From Clostridium_AM tanneri (lineage in GTDB: Bacteria; Bacillota; Clostridia; Clostridiales; Clostridiaceae), in contig NZ_JARUJP010000014.1 of the NCBI RefSeq assembly GCF_033659955.1, positions 1-64,000 on the forward strand: a DNA stretch of 64,000 bases, read 5' to 3'. The notes beneath the pieces were generated by a model, which was given only the letters and a program-made list of their open reading frames with translations, searched no databases and had not been told where the DNA came from. The position numbers and the translations under genes were made by a program. Below are positions 17,336 to 26,559 of the stretch, piece after piece. Position 1 is the first letter of the stretch. Each line of letters opens with the position of its first letter.

Positions 17336-17848
17336 TTACTTTCTAAAATCTTTTTCTGTTTTAAATCTAAGCACTCCAGGAAACTCCTCGTAAGTTAACT
17401 CGCTTAATCTTCCGTCATCTTCTAGAATTTCGCTTAAGCCTTCAACGTCATCAATGAAAACTAAATTTTCATCAATATCATCTGTATCGTCATAGGTATA
17501 CTCATCATAATCACTGTTAACATAATCATCATCTATGTAGGCAGTTTCCTCTGCATCATCAGAAACCTCTCCCCTACCACTTTCAGAGTCCCCTTCAGAA
17601 AATTGATAATGATTTTCACTTGTAATTTTTGAATTACTATCATTAGTTATTTCTTTTTCGTATTCTTTAACTTCTTCTTCATCTTCTATAATTTCATCGA
17701 TCTTAATAGATTTTATATCATAACCTTCTAGCTGCATGCACTTGCCACAGTTATTACACTTCTTACTCCTATTTAGATCACAAATTTCGCATTCACCACA
17801 GTTATCACATTTCTTACTTGCTTTAAAAATACAATAATCTCTATTCAT
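17336..17848 (-). CDS. Hypothetical Cys-rich/acidic protein
   Basis: 170 residues of two unlike parts. Residues 6-42 hold eight or more Cys in CxxC spacing (CDNCGECEIC, CNNCGKC), probably two zinc or Fe-S sites. Residues about 50-150 are extremely acidic with Asp, Glu, Tyr and Ser, and likely disordered, ending in a short ordered C-terminus. No family name is recognised, although similar ORFs near lexA occur in Clostridia. The ribosome binding site is aaagggag. It is transcribed divergently from lexA. Confidence 0.65.
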   Translation of the reverse strand: MNRDYCIFKASKKCDNCGECEICDLNRSKKCNNCGKCMQLEGYDIKSIKIDEIIEDEEEVKEYEKEITNDSNSKITSENHYQFSEGDSESGRGEVSDDAEETAYIDDDYVNSDYDEYTYDDTDDIDENLVFIDDVEGLSEILEDDGRLSELTYEEFPGVLRFKTEKDFRK

Positions 17849-18042
17849 AGCTGCTCCCTTTCTAGCTTAATAACTCTTAACATATTATCTTTTTTCTTTT
17901 ACTAGAATTACTTAAATTTAGTCCTAATAAGAAAAAATTAAAAGTCTAAATACTATTATACATAATAAATTTATAATTCCCAAGGGTTTTGTTAATTTTT
18001 TTCTACAATTAAAGTTGCATTTTCAAGATGTAAGTTATAATA

Positions 18043-18054
18043 GAACATAAGTTT
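18043..18054. promoter_or_regulatory. LexA box at the lexA promoter
   Basis: GAACATAAGTTT fits the Gram-positive SOS box GAAC-N4-GTTC with one mismatch. It overlaps the -35 box of lexA by two bases, the usual position for autorepression. It could also affect the divergent Cys-rich/acidic gene. Confidence 0.6.
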
Positions 18055-18081
18055 GATATTTGTTCTTTTATATGGTATAAT
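18053..18081 (+). promoter_or_regulatory. SigA-type promoter of lexA
   Basis: TTGATA at 18053-18058 and TATAAT at 18076-18081 with a 17-base spacer, about 30 bases before the start codon. Confidence 0.75.
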
Positions 18082-18111
18082 TTTAATAATTAACATAGAG
18101 AGGTGTTTTAT

Positions 18112-18720
18112 ATGGCTGAACACAAAAATACTAAACAAATGGAAATTTATGAGTTCATAAAAAATCAAATTAGAGACAAGGGTTACCCTCCTTCAGTTAG
18201 AGAAATATGCGCAGCTGTAGGCTTAAAGTCTACTTCTACAGTCCATGGACATCTAGAAAGATTAGAAAAAAAAGGTCTGATAAGGAAGGACCCTACCAAA
18301 CCAAGAACTATAGAAGTAATTGAAAACTCATTAAATAAAAAGGAAATGATAAATGTTCCCATAATCGGTACAATTACAGCAGGACTTCCTATTTTGGCAG
18401 TAGAGAATATCGAAGGTACTTTTCCTTTAGCAGTAGATTATATAAGAAGTAATAAAGATCTTTTTATACTAAAGGTAAGCGGAGAAAGTATGATTGATGC
18501 TGGTATTCTAGACGGGGATTTTTCTATAATTGAGAAAGTAAACTCTGCTGATAACGGAGATATAGTTGTGGCTTTAATAGAGAATGAGGCTACCCTTAAA
18601 AGATTTTTTAAAGAAGAAAATTATATAAGACTTCAAGCAGAAAACAAAACTATGTCTCCTATTATAGTAGATAATTGCGAAATAGTAGGAAAGCTAGTAG
18701 GAGTATATAGACAGTATTAA
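18112..18720 (+). CDS. lexA: SOS repressor LexA
   Basis: 202 residues, normal for LexA. The N-terminal winged helix holds YPPSVREICAAVGLKSTSTV (about residues 27-46), the recognition region. The cleavage site lies in TAGLPILAVE (Ala-Gly near 89-90), with the catalytic Ser in SGESMIDAG (about 126) and Lys in NEATLKRFF (about 163). It represses DNA repair genes and cleaves itself when RecA filaments form. The ATG at 18112 follows agaggtg; an in-frame GTG at 18103 is less likely. A LexA box overlaps its own -35 element. Confidence 0.95.
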   Translation: MAEHKNTKQMEIYEFIKNQIRDKGYPPSVREICAAVGLKSTSTVHGHLERLEKKGLIRKDPTKPRTIEVIENSLNKKEMINVPIIGTITAGLPILAVENIEGTFPLAVDYIRSNKDLFILKVSGESMIDAGILDGDFSIIEKVNSADNGDIVVALIENEATLKRFFKEENYIRLQAENKTMSPIIVDNCEIVGKLVGVYRQY

Positions 18721-18736
18721 TTTAATTACTAAAAAA

Positions 18737-18795
18737 CTAAAAGAGGTGAAGATATAGAAAAGAATTAAAACTATCTATGTCTTCACCTCTTTTAG
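18737..18795. terminator. Terminator between lexA and the PLP enzyme gene
   Basis: A perfect 16-bp stem (18737-18752 with 18780-18795) is flanked by A and T runs and lies between convergent genes. Confidence 0.8.
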
Positions 18796-18883
18796 ACAAG
18801 TATTTACTAATGTAGCCCCTTTAGAAATAAAAATTTATTTATCTCTTCATTATTTATTACTTAAATTATATCCATCAAACTCA

Positions 18884-20167
18884 CTATTGTATAGTTTTCG
18901 ATAATGCTATTAAGATTCCTATTTTTGCATGGTCAAAGGTAAGTCCTCCTTGTAGATATGCAATATAAGGTTCTCTTATAGGCGCATCTGCAGATAACTC
19001 TATTGAAGCGCCTTGAACGAAGGCTCCTGCAGCCATTATTACCTGATCTGTATAACCAGGCATATCCCAAGGTTCACACTGAACAAAGGAATCAATTGGG
19101 GAACCTAGCTGTATTCCCTTACAAAAGTTAATTAGTTTCTCTTTATCATTGAACTTAATAGCTTGAATTATATCACTTCTTTTATCCGTATATGATGGAA
19201 GTACTTCAAAACCTGCAAGTTCCATTATTCTAGCACAGAATAATGCCCCTTTTACTGCTTCAATAGCTACATGAGGAGCAAAAAATAAACCTTGATACAA
19301 GAGTCGCATAACTCCAAAGGTAGAGCCGCATTCTCCCCCTATTCCCGGTACAGTTAGCCTGTAAGAAGCTTGAGTAACATACTCTTCTTTACCTGCTATA
19401 TATCCCCCTGTTGGTGCTATTCCTCCACCAATATTTTTAATCAAGGAACCGGCTACTAGATCTGCTCCAACATCTGTAGGCTCCATTGTATCTATGAATT
19501 CACCATAACAGTTATCAACAAAGCAAATTATTTCCGACTTAATATTTTTTACAAAGTCTATTATTTCTTTAATTTCAGATATTAGTAAAGACTTTCTCCA
19601 GCCGTATCCAGTAGATCTTTGAATATGCACTAACTTTATGCTAGCATCTTTTTCTAGTTCTCCTTTTATTTTGTCGAAGTTTATATTGCCTTCAGGGGTT
19701 AGGTCTACCTGCTTATAGTTTACTCCATATTCCTTTAAAGAACCTATATTTTTCTTATCGCTTATTCCTATTACATTATGTAAAGTATCATAGGGTGTTC
19801 CGCAAACAGATATCATAGTATCCCCTGGTCTCAGGTTACCAAATAAGGCTGTTCCTAAGGCATGAGTACCATTTACAAAATGAGGTCTTACAAGAGCGCT
19901 TTCACAATTAAATATTCTTGCATATACCTTATCTAAGGCATCTCTTCCTATATCCCCATATCCGTAACCAGAAGAATTGGTAAAATGAGAATCACTTATT
20001 CTTTCTTCTTGAAAAGCGTTTAAAACCTTTAGTTGGTTATATTCTCTTATTTCATCATACGCTGCAAATTCACCCTTCACATCTTCTAAAGCTTGTTCAT
20101 AAAGATTGATTACCTTTTCATTTATTCCATAAGCTTTTTCCAGATATTCTTTTGTTAAATTAATCAT
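18884..20167 (-). CDS. Methionine gamma-lyase-like PLP enzyme (aluminium resistance family)
   Basis: 427 residues of the Cys/Met metabolism PLP family branch called methionine gamma-lyase-like or aluminium resistance protein (B. subtilis YnbB type). The PLP lysine is in VAGSLIKNIGGG (about residue 244), the PLP aspartate in CFVDNCYGEF, and FTNSSGYGYGD and HIQRSTGYGW are characteristic. The true substrate is not established for the family. It follows hfq in the same direction, as in many Firmicutes. The ribosome binding site is ggaggtct. Confidence 0.88.
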   Translation of the reverse strand: MINLTKEYLEKAYGINEKVINLYEQALEDVKGEFAAYDEIREYNQLKVLNAFQEERISDSHFTNSSGYGYGDIGRDALDKVYARIFNCESALVRPHFVNGTHALGTALFGNLRPGDTMISVCGTPYDTLHNVIGISDKKNIGSLKEYGVNYKQVDLTPEGNINFDKIKGELEKDASIKLVHIQRSTGYGWRKSLLISEIKEIIDFVKNIKSEIICFVDNCYGEFIDTMEPTDVGADLVAGSLIKNIGGGIAPTGGYIAGKEEYVTQASYRLTVPGIGGECGSTFGVMRLLYQGLFFAPHVAIEAVKGALFCARIMELAGFEVLPSYTDKRSDIIQAIKFNDKEKLINFCKGIQLGSPIDSFVQCEPWDMPGYTDQVIMAAGAFVQGASIELSADAPIREPYIAYLQGGLTFDHAKIGILIALSKTIQ

Positions 20168-20273
20168 TTTATAGACCTCCAGTCAACCAAGTATTTATTT
20201 TATAGGAATTGGATTAATATATAAATATAATCCAGATTTGCTTTAAACTTTATGCCATTGATTATAATAACAC

Positions 20274-20308
20274 ATAAAAAAAGAATAGGCAATTATTCGC
20301 CTATTCTT
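20274..20308 (-). terminator. Terminator of the hfq operon
   Basis: A 10-bp stem (20281-20290 with 20299-20308) overlaps the hfq stop codon and is followed on the minus strand by a run of seven T residues. Confidence 0.85.
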
Positions 20309-20549
20309 ATACTTCTCCCTCAGGAGCATTATTGAATAATACTGGTTTTAAAGGTGTTATAGTGGAGATTGCATGTTTATATATCATCATCTGTTTTCCA
20401 TCACAATCAAGAACTACTGTAAAGCTATCAAAGCCTTTAACATTACCTTTAATTTGGAAGCCATTAGTTAAGTGTATAGTAACTGGCGTTTTGCCTTTTC
20501 TCGCCCCATTTAGAAATATATCCTGTAAATTGTTGGCTGTTTTGCTCAT
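20307..20549 (-). CDS. hfq: RNA chaperone Hfq
   Basis: 80 residues. The Sm1 motif is QDIFLNGARKGKTPVTIHL with NGFQIKGNVKGFDSFTVVL, and the Sm2 motif is MIYKHAISTITP, including the KHA residues of the proximal RNA-binding face. It forms hexamers that bind U- and A-rich RNA. The ATG at 20549 is preferred: GGAGG lies 9 bases upstream, whereas the in-frame GTG at 20558 directly abuts it. The last gene before the terminator of the miaB-mutS-mutL-miaA-hfq run. Confidence 0.95.
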   Translation of the reverse strand: MSKTANNLQDIFLNGARKGKTPVTIHLTNGFQIKGNVKGFDSFTVVLDCDGKQMMIYKHAISTITPLKPVLFNNAPEGEV

Positions 20550-20704
20550 ATACCTCACCCTCCGCAGTTTTTATTTTATAGTATTCTATAAATATTATAA
20601 AATTCCTTTTAATTTTTATAAAAAATTTATCTGTTTTATAAATCCAATTAAAATTCGTCCATAAACCCCTATAGAAAAGCTATAAATCTATTGGATTATA
20701 AAAA

Positions 20705-21649
20705 TTAATAACTTTTTTCTTTAATAAGGTTAAATTTACTTATTATGCTGTCTACAATATCATCATCACTATTAAACTTATCCTTATCAACCCAAGTAAC
20801 TCTATCATCCTTTCTAAACCAAGTTAGTTGTCTTTTAGCATAATTTCTGCTTCCTTTTTTAATTAGATAAATAGCTTCATCTAAGGATATTTGGCCATCT
20901 AAGTAATATAATATTTCCTTATAACCTATTCCCTTCATAGATTGCATATCAGCAGTATATCCCATAGATTTTAGTTTTACAACTTCATCTATAAGTCCTC
21001 TATCCATCATTATGTCCACTCTTTTATTTATTCTTTCATATAACTTCTCTCTATCCATTGTTAGGACAAAGTAATGAACTCTATAAGGTATATTAAAAAT
21101 ATCATTATTGGCATTATAATGAGAAATAGTTTTCCCTGTAAGTTTAAAAACCTCCAAAGCTCTAATAACTCTCTTTAAATCATTTGGATACAACCTTTCA
21201 AAAGATTCAGGGTCTATGTCTTTTAATAAGTTATGAACGTATTCTTTTCCCTTACTTTTAGCTATATCTTGAAGATAAGATCTATATTCTTCATCATTCT
21301 CTGCTTCGGTAAAGTCATAATTATATATAAGTGAATTAATATATAGCCCTGTACCTCCTACTAGCATAGGAAGTCTTTCTCTATTATTAATATCTTCAAT
21401 AATTTCTCTAGCCATTTTTTTGTACTCAGATACATTAAAGGTCTCATGAGGCTCCACTATATCAATCAAATGATGGGGTATCCCTTTCATTTCAGCGTTA
21501 GTTATTTTAGCAGAACCTATATCCATATATTTATATATTTGCATGGAATCTGCTGATATTATTTCGCCTTTTAATTTTTCAGCTAATTTAATAGATATAT
21601 CAGTTTTTCCCACAGCGGTAGGCCCTGCAAGTATAAATAAGTCTATCAT
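20705..21649 (-). CDS. miaA: tRNA dimethylallyltransferase
   Basis: 314 residues. GPTAVGKT (residues 9-16) is the P-loop, DSMQIYKYMDIGSAK and GGTGLYINSLIYNYDF are family hallmarks, and RNYAKRQLTWFRKD near the C-terminus contacts tRNA. It adds dimethylallyl to A37 of tRNAs reading UNN codons; miaB in the same run then methylthiolates that base. It starts 15 bases after mutL with ggggga as the ribosome binding site. Confidence 0.95.
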   Translation of the reverse strand: MIDLFILAGPTAVGKTDISIKLAEKLKGEIISADSMQIYKYMDIGSAKITNAEMKGIPHHLIDIVEPHETFNVSEYKKMAREIIEDINNRERLPMLVGGTGLYINSLIYNYDFTEAENDEEYRSYLQDIAKSKGKEYVHNLLKDIDPESFERLYPNDLKRVIRALEVFKLTGKTISHYNANNDIFNIPYRVHYFVLTMDREKLYERINKRVDIMMDRGLIDEVVKLKSMGYTADMQSMKGIGYKEILYYLDGQISLDEAIYLIKKGSRNYAKRQLTWFRKDDRVTWVDKDKFNSDDDIVDSIISKFNLIKEKSY

Positions 21650-21664
21650 AATATCCCCCTTTTA

Positions 21665-23593
21665 CTACTGTATTCTCTTGAATTTTTTTTCTAGTTCATT
21701 TAAAGTAAATTTAATTATAGTCGGTCTTCCATGAGGACAGGTAAAAGGATCATCAATATATCTTAAGTCTTCAATCAATGACTTCATTTCAATTATTGAA
21801 AGGTTATCATTTGCCTTTACTGCAGACTTACAGGCACGTTTAGCTATAGTATTATATTTTACCTCCCAAGTTTCTCCAGATCCTAGATTTTTTAGATTTT
21901 CCAATAAATTTGTAAATAAATTCTTTACATCTGGCTTTCCTAGTATAAGAGGTACTTCCCTTATGCTAATTGTATTATCGCCAAAAACATTAATATCAAA
22001 TCCAACTTTTGTAAAAGTTTCATTGTTTTCTTTAAATATATCAAAGTCTTCTGGTGAGAGTTCCATAACCATTGGGGTCATTAGAACCTGAGAGATAACA
22101 TTATTTTCTTTAATGCTTTTTTTATATTTTTCAAATAAAATTTTTTCATGTGCTGCGTGCTGATCTATAAGATATAAGTTATCCATAAATTCTGCCAAGA
22201 TATAAGTACTATGAAACTGTCCTATAACTTTTAGCGACGGAAATTTAGCTGTTTTATCCTCACTAGGTATTATGTGTTTTCCTGCTGACTCTATTTCCTT
22301 TGTATCTTCCGGCACAGTTTTGTATTCTTCATTAGGGCAATCTGCCGATTCTTTAAGTATATGTTTGTTAAAATAGTCCTTTTGAACTAAATTTTCATTA
22401 GTATGTATATCTTCCGCAGTATTATAGGGAACATTAGTAATCTCACAACTTTTAGTATTGCCATATTCTACACTTTTATAATCACTTTCACTGAAAGAAT
22501 TTAAGTCAATGGGAAGTTGAATTCTTTGCATTTCAGTCTTATCTTCTTCCTTTTTTAAAGCAATACTTTCTTCTTCTACAGGTATGCTGAAGGAATCCTT
22601 TAAGTAATTACGTAAAGCTTCATGAATGGCATTAAAAGTAAGTTTAAAAATCTCTCTGTCATCTCTAAATTTAACTTCAGATTTAGTTGGATGAACATTT
22701 ATATCTGTATACTCTGGAAAAATGTCCAAAAAAACTATAAAGAAAGGAAACTTATTAACAGTTAAAAAAGATTTAAATGCATTTTCTACTGCAGCAGTAA
22801 TAAGTTTATTTTTTATATATCTTTTATTTACAAATATACTTTGATTATTTCTGCTTCCTCTGCTTATTTCAGAGTTTCCGATGTATCCATGAACGGAAGC
22901 AATATCACTGTGACCTTCAAAGGCTATTATATTTTCTGCTATTGTCTTACCATATACGCTTCTTATAACATCTAATAATTTACCTGTGCCATAGGTATTA
23001 AGAGTCTTCTTGTTATTATTTAAAAGCTTAAAAGACACTTCCGGATTAGCTAGAGCAAGTCTGTTCAAAATATCTGATATATAAGCAGCTTCTCTGCTGG
23101 AGGATTTCAAAAATTTTAGCCTTGCAGGAACATTATAAAATAAATCCCTTACTTCTATAGTAGTCCCTACATTAGAGCCAGCCTCCCTAATGTAATCTGT
23201 TTTTCCGCCACTTATAGATATTTCCTTACCATAGTCAAATTCTTCAATTCTACTTTTTAACACTGTATTAGATACCGCTGCAATACTTGCTAAGGCCTCT
23301 CCACGGAATCCCATAGTGTTTATGTTATAGACGTCATCTATATTGCTTATCTTACTGGTGGCGTGGGGCATAAAGGCCTTTTCAACGTCATCAGGATGAA
23401 TTCCTTCTCCGTCGTCAATAATCTTTATGCTTTTTTGACCTCCTTCTATAATCTCTACAGTAATATTTTTAGCATGAGAATCTATACTATTTTCTACTAG
23501 TTCTTTTACTACAGAGTAAGGACGTTCAACAACTTCACCAGCTGCTATTTTATTTGAAGTTTCAATACCCAGTACATTTATTCTCTTTTTCAA
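21665..23593 (-). CDS. mutL: DNA mismatch repair protein MutL
   Basis: 642 residues. The GHKL ATPase domain at the N-terminus has ENSIDSHAKN, DDGEGI and FRGEALASIAAVS; a polar linker spans about 340-450; the C-terminal dimerisation domain has DQHAAHEKILFEKYKK, the DQHA(X)2E(X)4E endonuclease motif, along with CPHGRPT. It should therefore nick DNA itself, as expected in bacteria without MutH. The start codon is TTG at 23593, fixed by aggaggtgat just before it. It lies between mutS and miaA. Confidence 0.95.
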   Translation of the reverse strand: MKKRINVLGIETSNKIAAGEVVERPYSVVKELVENSIDSHAKNITVEIIEGGQKSIKIIDDGEGIHPDDVEKAFMPHATSKISNIDDVYNINTMGFRGEALASIAAVSNTVLKSRIEEFDYGKEISISGGKTDYIREAGSNVGTTIEVRDLFYNVPARLKFLKSSSREAAYISDILNRLALANPEVSFKLLNNNKKTLNTYGTGKLLDVIRSVYGKTIAENIIAFEGHSDIASVHGYIGNSEISRGSRNNQSIFVNKRYIKNKLITAAVENAFKSFLTVNKFPFFIVFLDIFPEYTDINVHPTKSEVKFRDDREIFKLTFNAIHEALRNYLKDSFSIPVEEESIALKKEEDKTEMQRIQLPIDLNSFSESDYKSVEYGNTKSCEITNVPYNTAEDIHTNENLVQKDYFNKHILKESADCPNEEYKTVPEDTKEIESAGKHIIPSEDKTAKFPSLKVIGQFHSTYILAEFMDNLYLIDQHAAHEKILFEKYKKSIKENNVISQVLMTPMVMELSPEDFDIFKENNETFTKVGFDINVFGDNTISIREVPLILGKPDVKNLFTNLLENLKNLGSGETWEVKYNTIAKRACKSAVKANDNLSIIEMKSLIEDLRYIDDPFTCPHGRPTIIKFTLNELEKKFKRIQ

Positions 23594-23674
23594 AGTATCA
23601 CCTCCTAAACAAGTTAATAGCGAAGATTAGAAACGTAAATTTGTTCCTAATCTTTAACTATTAATCAATAACTC

Positions 23675-26497
23675 TTAAAGTGTTTTTGCTCTTTTTATTA
23701 ATTCATAAAGTTTATTGAATCCATCCATAGGAGTCATGTTTAATATATCAATGTTTGTAATTTCCTTTATAAGGTTTTCCTTTTCAATATCGCCAAAATC
23801 CATCTGTAACGATAAATTTGTATCTGCTGCTTTTTTCTTTTCTTCAAAATTAGTATCTAAAGACATTAGTTTTTCTTTATTTATTAAGCTATCTTTTTTT
23901 ACTTGGTCTAAAGATATCGATTGGGAATCTTCTAATTTATCTAGTGCTATTTCCTTTTCTTTTGAATCTTCTTGCTCATTGACACTTATAGCTGCATCTC
24001 TATTTAAATATAAATCACAATTGCTATCCTCTTTAGTTATAGGTGTATTAGTCTTTGTGAATTGGTCAATGTTAATGTCATTTGCACTTTCGTTTTCTAT
24101 TCTATTTAAAATATCCTTAGCCCTTCTTATTACTTCATCTGGTAATCCAGCAAGCTTTGCAACCTCTATACCGTAGGATTGATCCGCTCCCCCTCTTATA
24201 ATTTTACGTAGGAAAACTATATCACTTCCTATTTCTTTTACAGATACAGAGTAGTTTTTAACCCCTTCTAGGATCCCTTCCAACTTTGTCAGTTCGTGAT
24301 AATGGGTTGCAAAGAGGGTTTTACACTTAAGTCTTTTATTATTGCATATATACTCTACAACAGCCCAAGCGATACTTAAACCATCATAAGTACTAGTGCC
24401 TCTTCCTACTTCGTCTAATAGAATTAAACTTTTATTAGTGGCGTTTTTTAATATATTTGATACTTCCCACATTTCTACCATAAAAGTACTTTTACCAGAA
24501 GCTAAATCGTCAGAAGCCCCTATTCTTGTAAATATTTTATCACATACTGAAATCTTTGCAGCTTTAGCTGGTACAAAGCTTCCTATTTGTGCCATAATAA
24601 CAATTAAAGCTACCTGCCTCATATAAGTAGATTTACCTGCCATATTAGGGCCGGTTATAACTAATAATTGCTCATCTGATGCGTTTATATTTATATTATT
24701 AGAAACAAAACTCCCTGATGGGATAATCTTTTCCACTACAGGATGTCTTCCCTCTTCTATACAAACCTCTTCATTATTTGTTATTTTAGGCTTACAATAA
24801 TTATTTTCTAAAGCTATGACAGCTAAGGAACTTAGACAGTCTAATTCGGCTATAGTTTTTGCAGTTTTTTGCATTCTGTCAACGTGTTTTTCAACTTCTT
24901 CCCTTACCTGAACAAAAATCTCATACTCTAAATTTATTAGTTTCTCTTCCGCACCTAATATCTTTTCTTCCATTTCCTTCAATTCAGGAGTAATAAATCT
25001 TTCCGCATTGGCTAAAGTTTGCTTTCTTATATATCTTCCCTCTGGTATAGAATTTAGATTAGACTTGGTTATTTCAATATAGTAACCAAATACCTTATTA
25101 TATCCCACCTTAAGGGACTTTATGCCAGTTATTTCTCTTTCGCTATTCTCTAGAGAAGCAATCCACTCTTTTCCGTGGGCTTTAGCAATTTTAAACTCAT
25201 CTACTTCTTTATTATAGCCTTCTTTTATTATGTTTCCTTCTTTTACAGATATAGAAGGACTTTCTAATATAGCTTCATCAAGGAGTTTATATATATCTTG
25301 CAGCTCATCTAGATTTTCATACATATCTGCCATCAAGCCGCTTTGAAAAAACCCTAAAATATTTTTCACATACGGAATTTTTTCAATAGAGTTTTTAAGA
25401 AATATTAGTTCTTTAGCATTAACACTTTTAGAGGATATCTTTCCAACTAACCTTTCTATGTCGTATATTTCTTTTAAAGCATCTTTCAGATCCTCATGAA
25501 TAGACATATTGCTTAGAATTTCTTCTACCGAATCTAACCTCTTTTGTATTGAGGTTTTATCTATCAGCGGCTGCTCTATCCACTTTCTTAGCTGTCTTCC
25601 GCCCATAGCTGTATTAGTCTTATCCATAACCCATAAAAGAGATCCTTTTTTACTCTTTTCCCTTAAGCTCTCAGTAAGTTCTAAATTTCTTCTAGAGTTA
25701 CTATCTATGCTTAAGTAGTCTACTATACTATAATAATTAAACTCATTGATATGATTTAGAGAAGTCTTTTGAGTTTCCATTACATATTTTAAAAGTCCGC
25801 CACAGCACTTTAATAAAATTGCACTATACTCATTAGTTTTTACATTAGCAAATTGCTTAGCTATCACTTCTTCAGTTTTTGCTAGGAAAAATTCTTCCCC
25901 TAATCTAGAAAAGGTAACTTGAATTCTTTCCTTTATACTTTCAATTATCTCATCATCAAGATTTTCTTGAATTAGAATCTCCTTTGGAGAATACTTAGAT
26001 ATTTCATCTAATACAACAGACAAATCAAAAGAAGTTTCTGTGCAATTAAAATCTCCTGTGGAAACATCTGCAAAGCATAAAGCAGTCATGTTTTTTTCTT
26101 TTTCCATATATAAGCTCATTATATAATTATTCTTATTTTCCTCTAGAAAAGATGAATCTGTATAGGTTCCTGGAGTAATAACTTTTACAATACCTCTTCT
26201 AACTATTCCTTTTGAAGCACTAGGATCTTCTAATTGTTCACAAATGGCAATCTTATAACCTTTATTAACTAATCTACTTATATAAGAATTAGCTGCATGA
26301 AAGGGAATTCCACACATAGGCGCCCTTTTGTCTAACCCGCACTCTCTTCCTGTAAGTACAAGCTCCAGTTCCTTTGAGGCTATTTCTGCATCTTCAAAGA
26401 ACATTTCATAAAAGTCACCTAGTCTAAAAAATAATATACAATCTCTGCAGTCCTCTTTTACTTCTAAATACTGCTGCATCATTGGAGTTAAAGCCAC
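23675..26497 (-). CDS. mutS: DNA mismatch repair protein MutS
   Basis: 940 residues, longer than usual (about 850-880). The mismatch-binding N-domain has FFRLGDFYEMFFEDA with the wedging Phe-x-Glu; the ATPase has GPNMAGKSTYMRQ, the LDEVGRGTSTYDG Walker B region and FATHYHELT. After the helical dimerisation end (RRAKDILNRIE, about 790-800) lies a polar, Ser/Asp/Lys-rich stretch of about 95 residues, then SLQMDFGD, a plausible beta-clamp contact, and a C-terminal helix MDGFNKLYELIKRAK. The start is GTG with aaggaggt upstream. It pairs with the downstream mutL. Confidence 0.95.
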   Translation of the reverse strand: MALTPMMQQYLEVKEDCRDCILFFRLGDFYEMFFEDAEIASKELELVLTGRECGLDKRAPMCGIPFHAANSYISRLVNKGYKIAICEQLEDPSASKGIVRRGIVKVITPGTYTDSSFLEENKNNYIMSLYMEKEKNMTALCFADVSTGDFNCTETSFDLSVVLDEISKYSPKEILIQENLDDEIIESIKERIQVTFSRLGEEFFLAKTEEVIAKQFANVKTNEYSAILLKCCGGLLKYVMETQKTSLNHINEFNYYSIVDYLSIDSNSRRNLELTESLREKSKKGSLLWVMDKTNTAMGGRQLRKWIEQPLIDKTSIQKRLDSVEEILSNMSIHEDLKDALKEIYDIERLVGKISSKSVNAKELIFLKNSIEKIPYVKNILGFFQSGLMADMYENLDELQDIYKLLDEAILESPSISVKEGNIIKEGYNKEVDEFKIAKAHGKEWIASLENSEREITGIKSLKVGYNKVFGYYIEITKSNLNSIPEGRYIRKQTLANAERFITPELKEMEEKILGAEEKLINLEYEIFVQVREEVEKHVDRMQKTAKTIAELDCLSSLAVIALENNYCKPKITNNEEVCIEEGRHPVVEKIIPSGSFVSNNININASDEQLLVITGPNMAGKSTYMRQVALIVIMAQIGSFVPAKAAKISVCDKIFTRIGASDDLASGKSTFMVEMWEVSNILKNATNKSLILLDEVGRGTSTYDGLSIAWAVVEYICNNKRLKCKTLFATHYHELTKLEGILEGVKNYSVSVKEIGSDIVFLRKIIRGGADQSYGIEVAKLAGLPDEVIRRAKDILNRIENESANDINIDQFTKTNTPITKEDSNCDLYLNRDAAISVNEQEDSKEKEIALDKLEDSQSISLDQVKKDSLINKEKLMSLDTNFEEKKKAADTNLSLQMDFGDIEKENLIKEITNIDILNMTPMDGFNKLYELIKRAKTL

Positions 26498-26559
26498 TTT
26501 TATACCTCCTTAAAAATTAATTGGGAATGAGAATTTTCCATTCCCGATTCCCAATTATG

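Noticed and set aside
23715..24176. Long antisense ORF within mutS
   Set aside because: It is a shadow of the mutS linker on the other strand, hydrophobic only by reverse reading, with no ribosome binding site.
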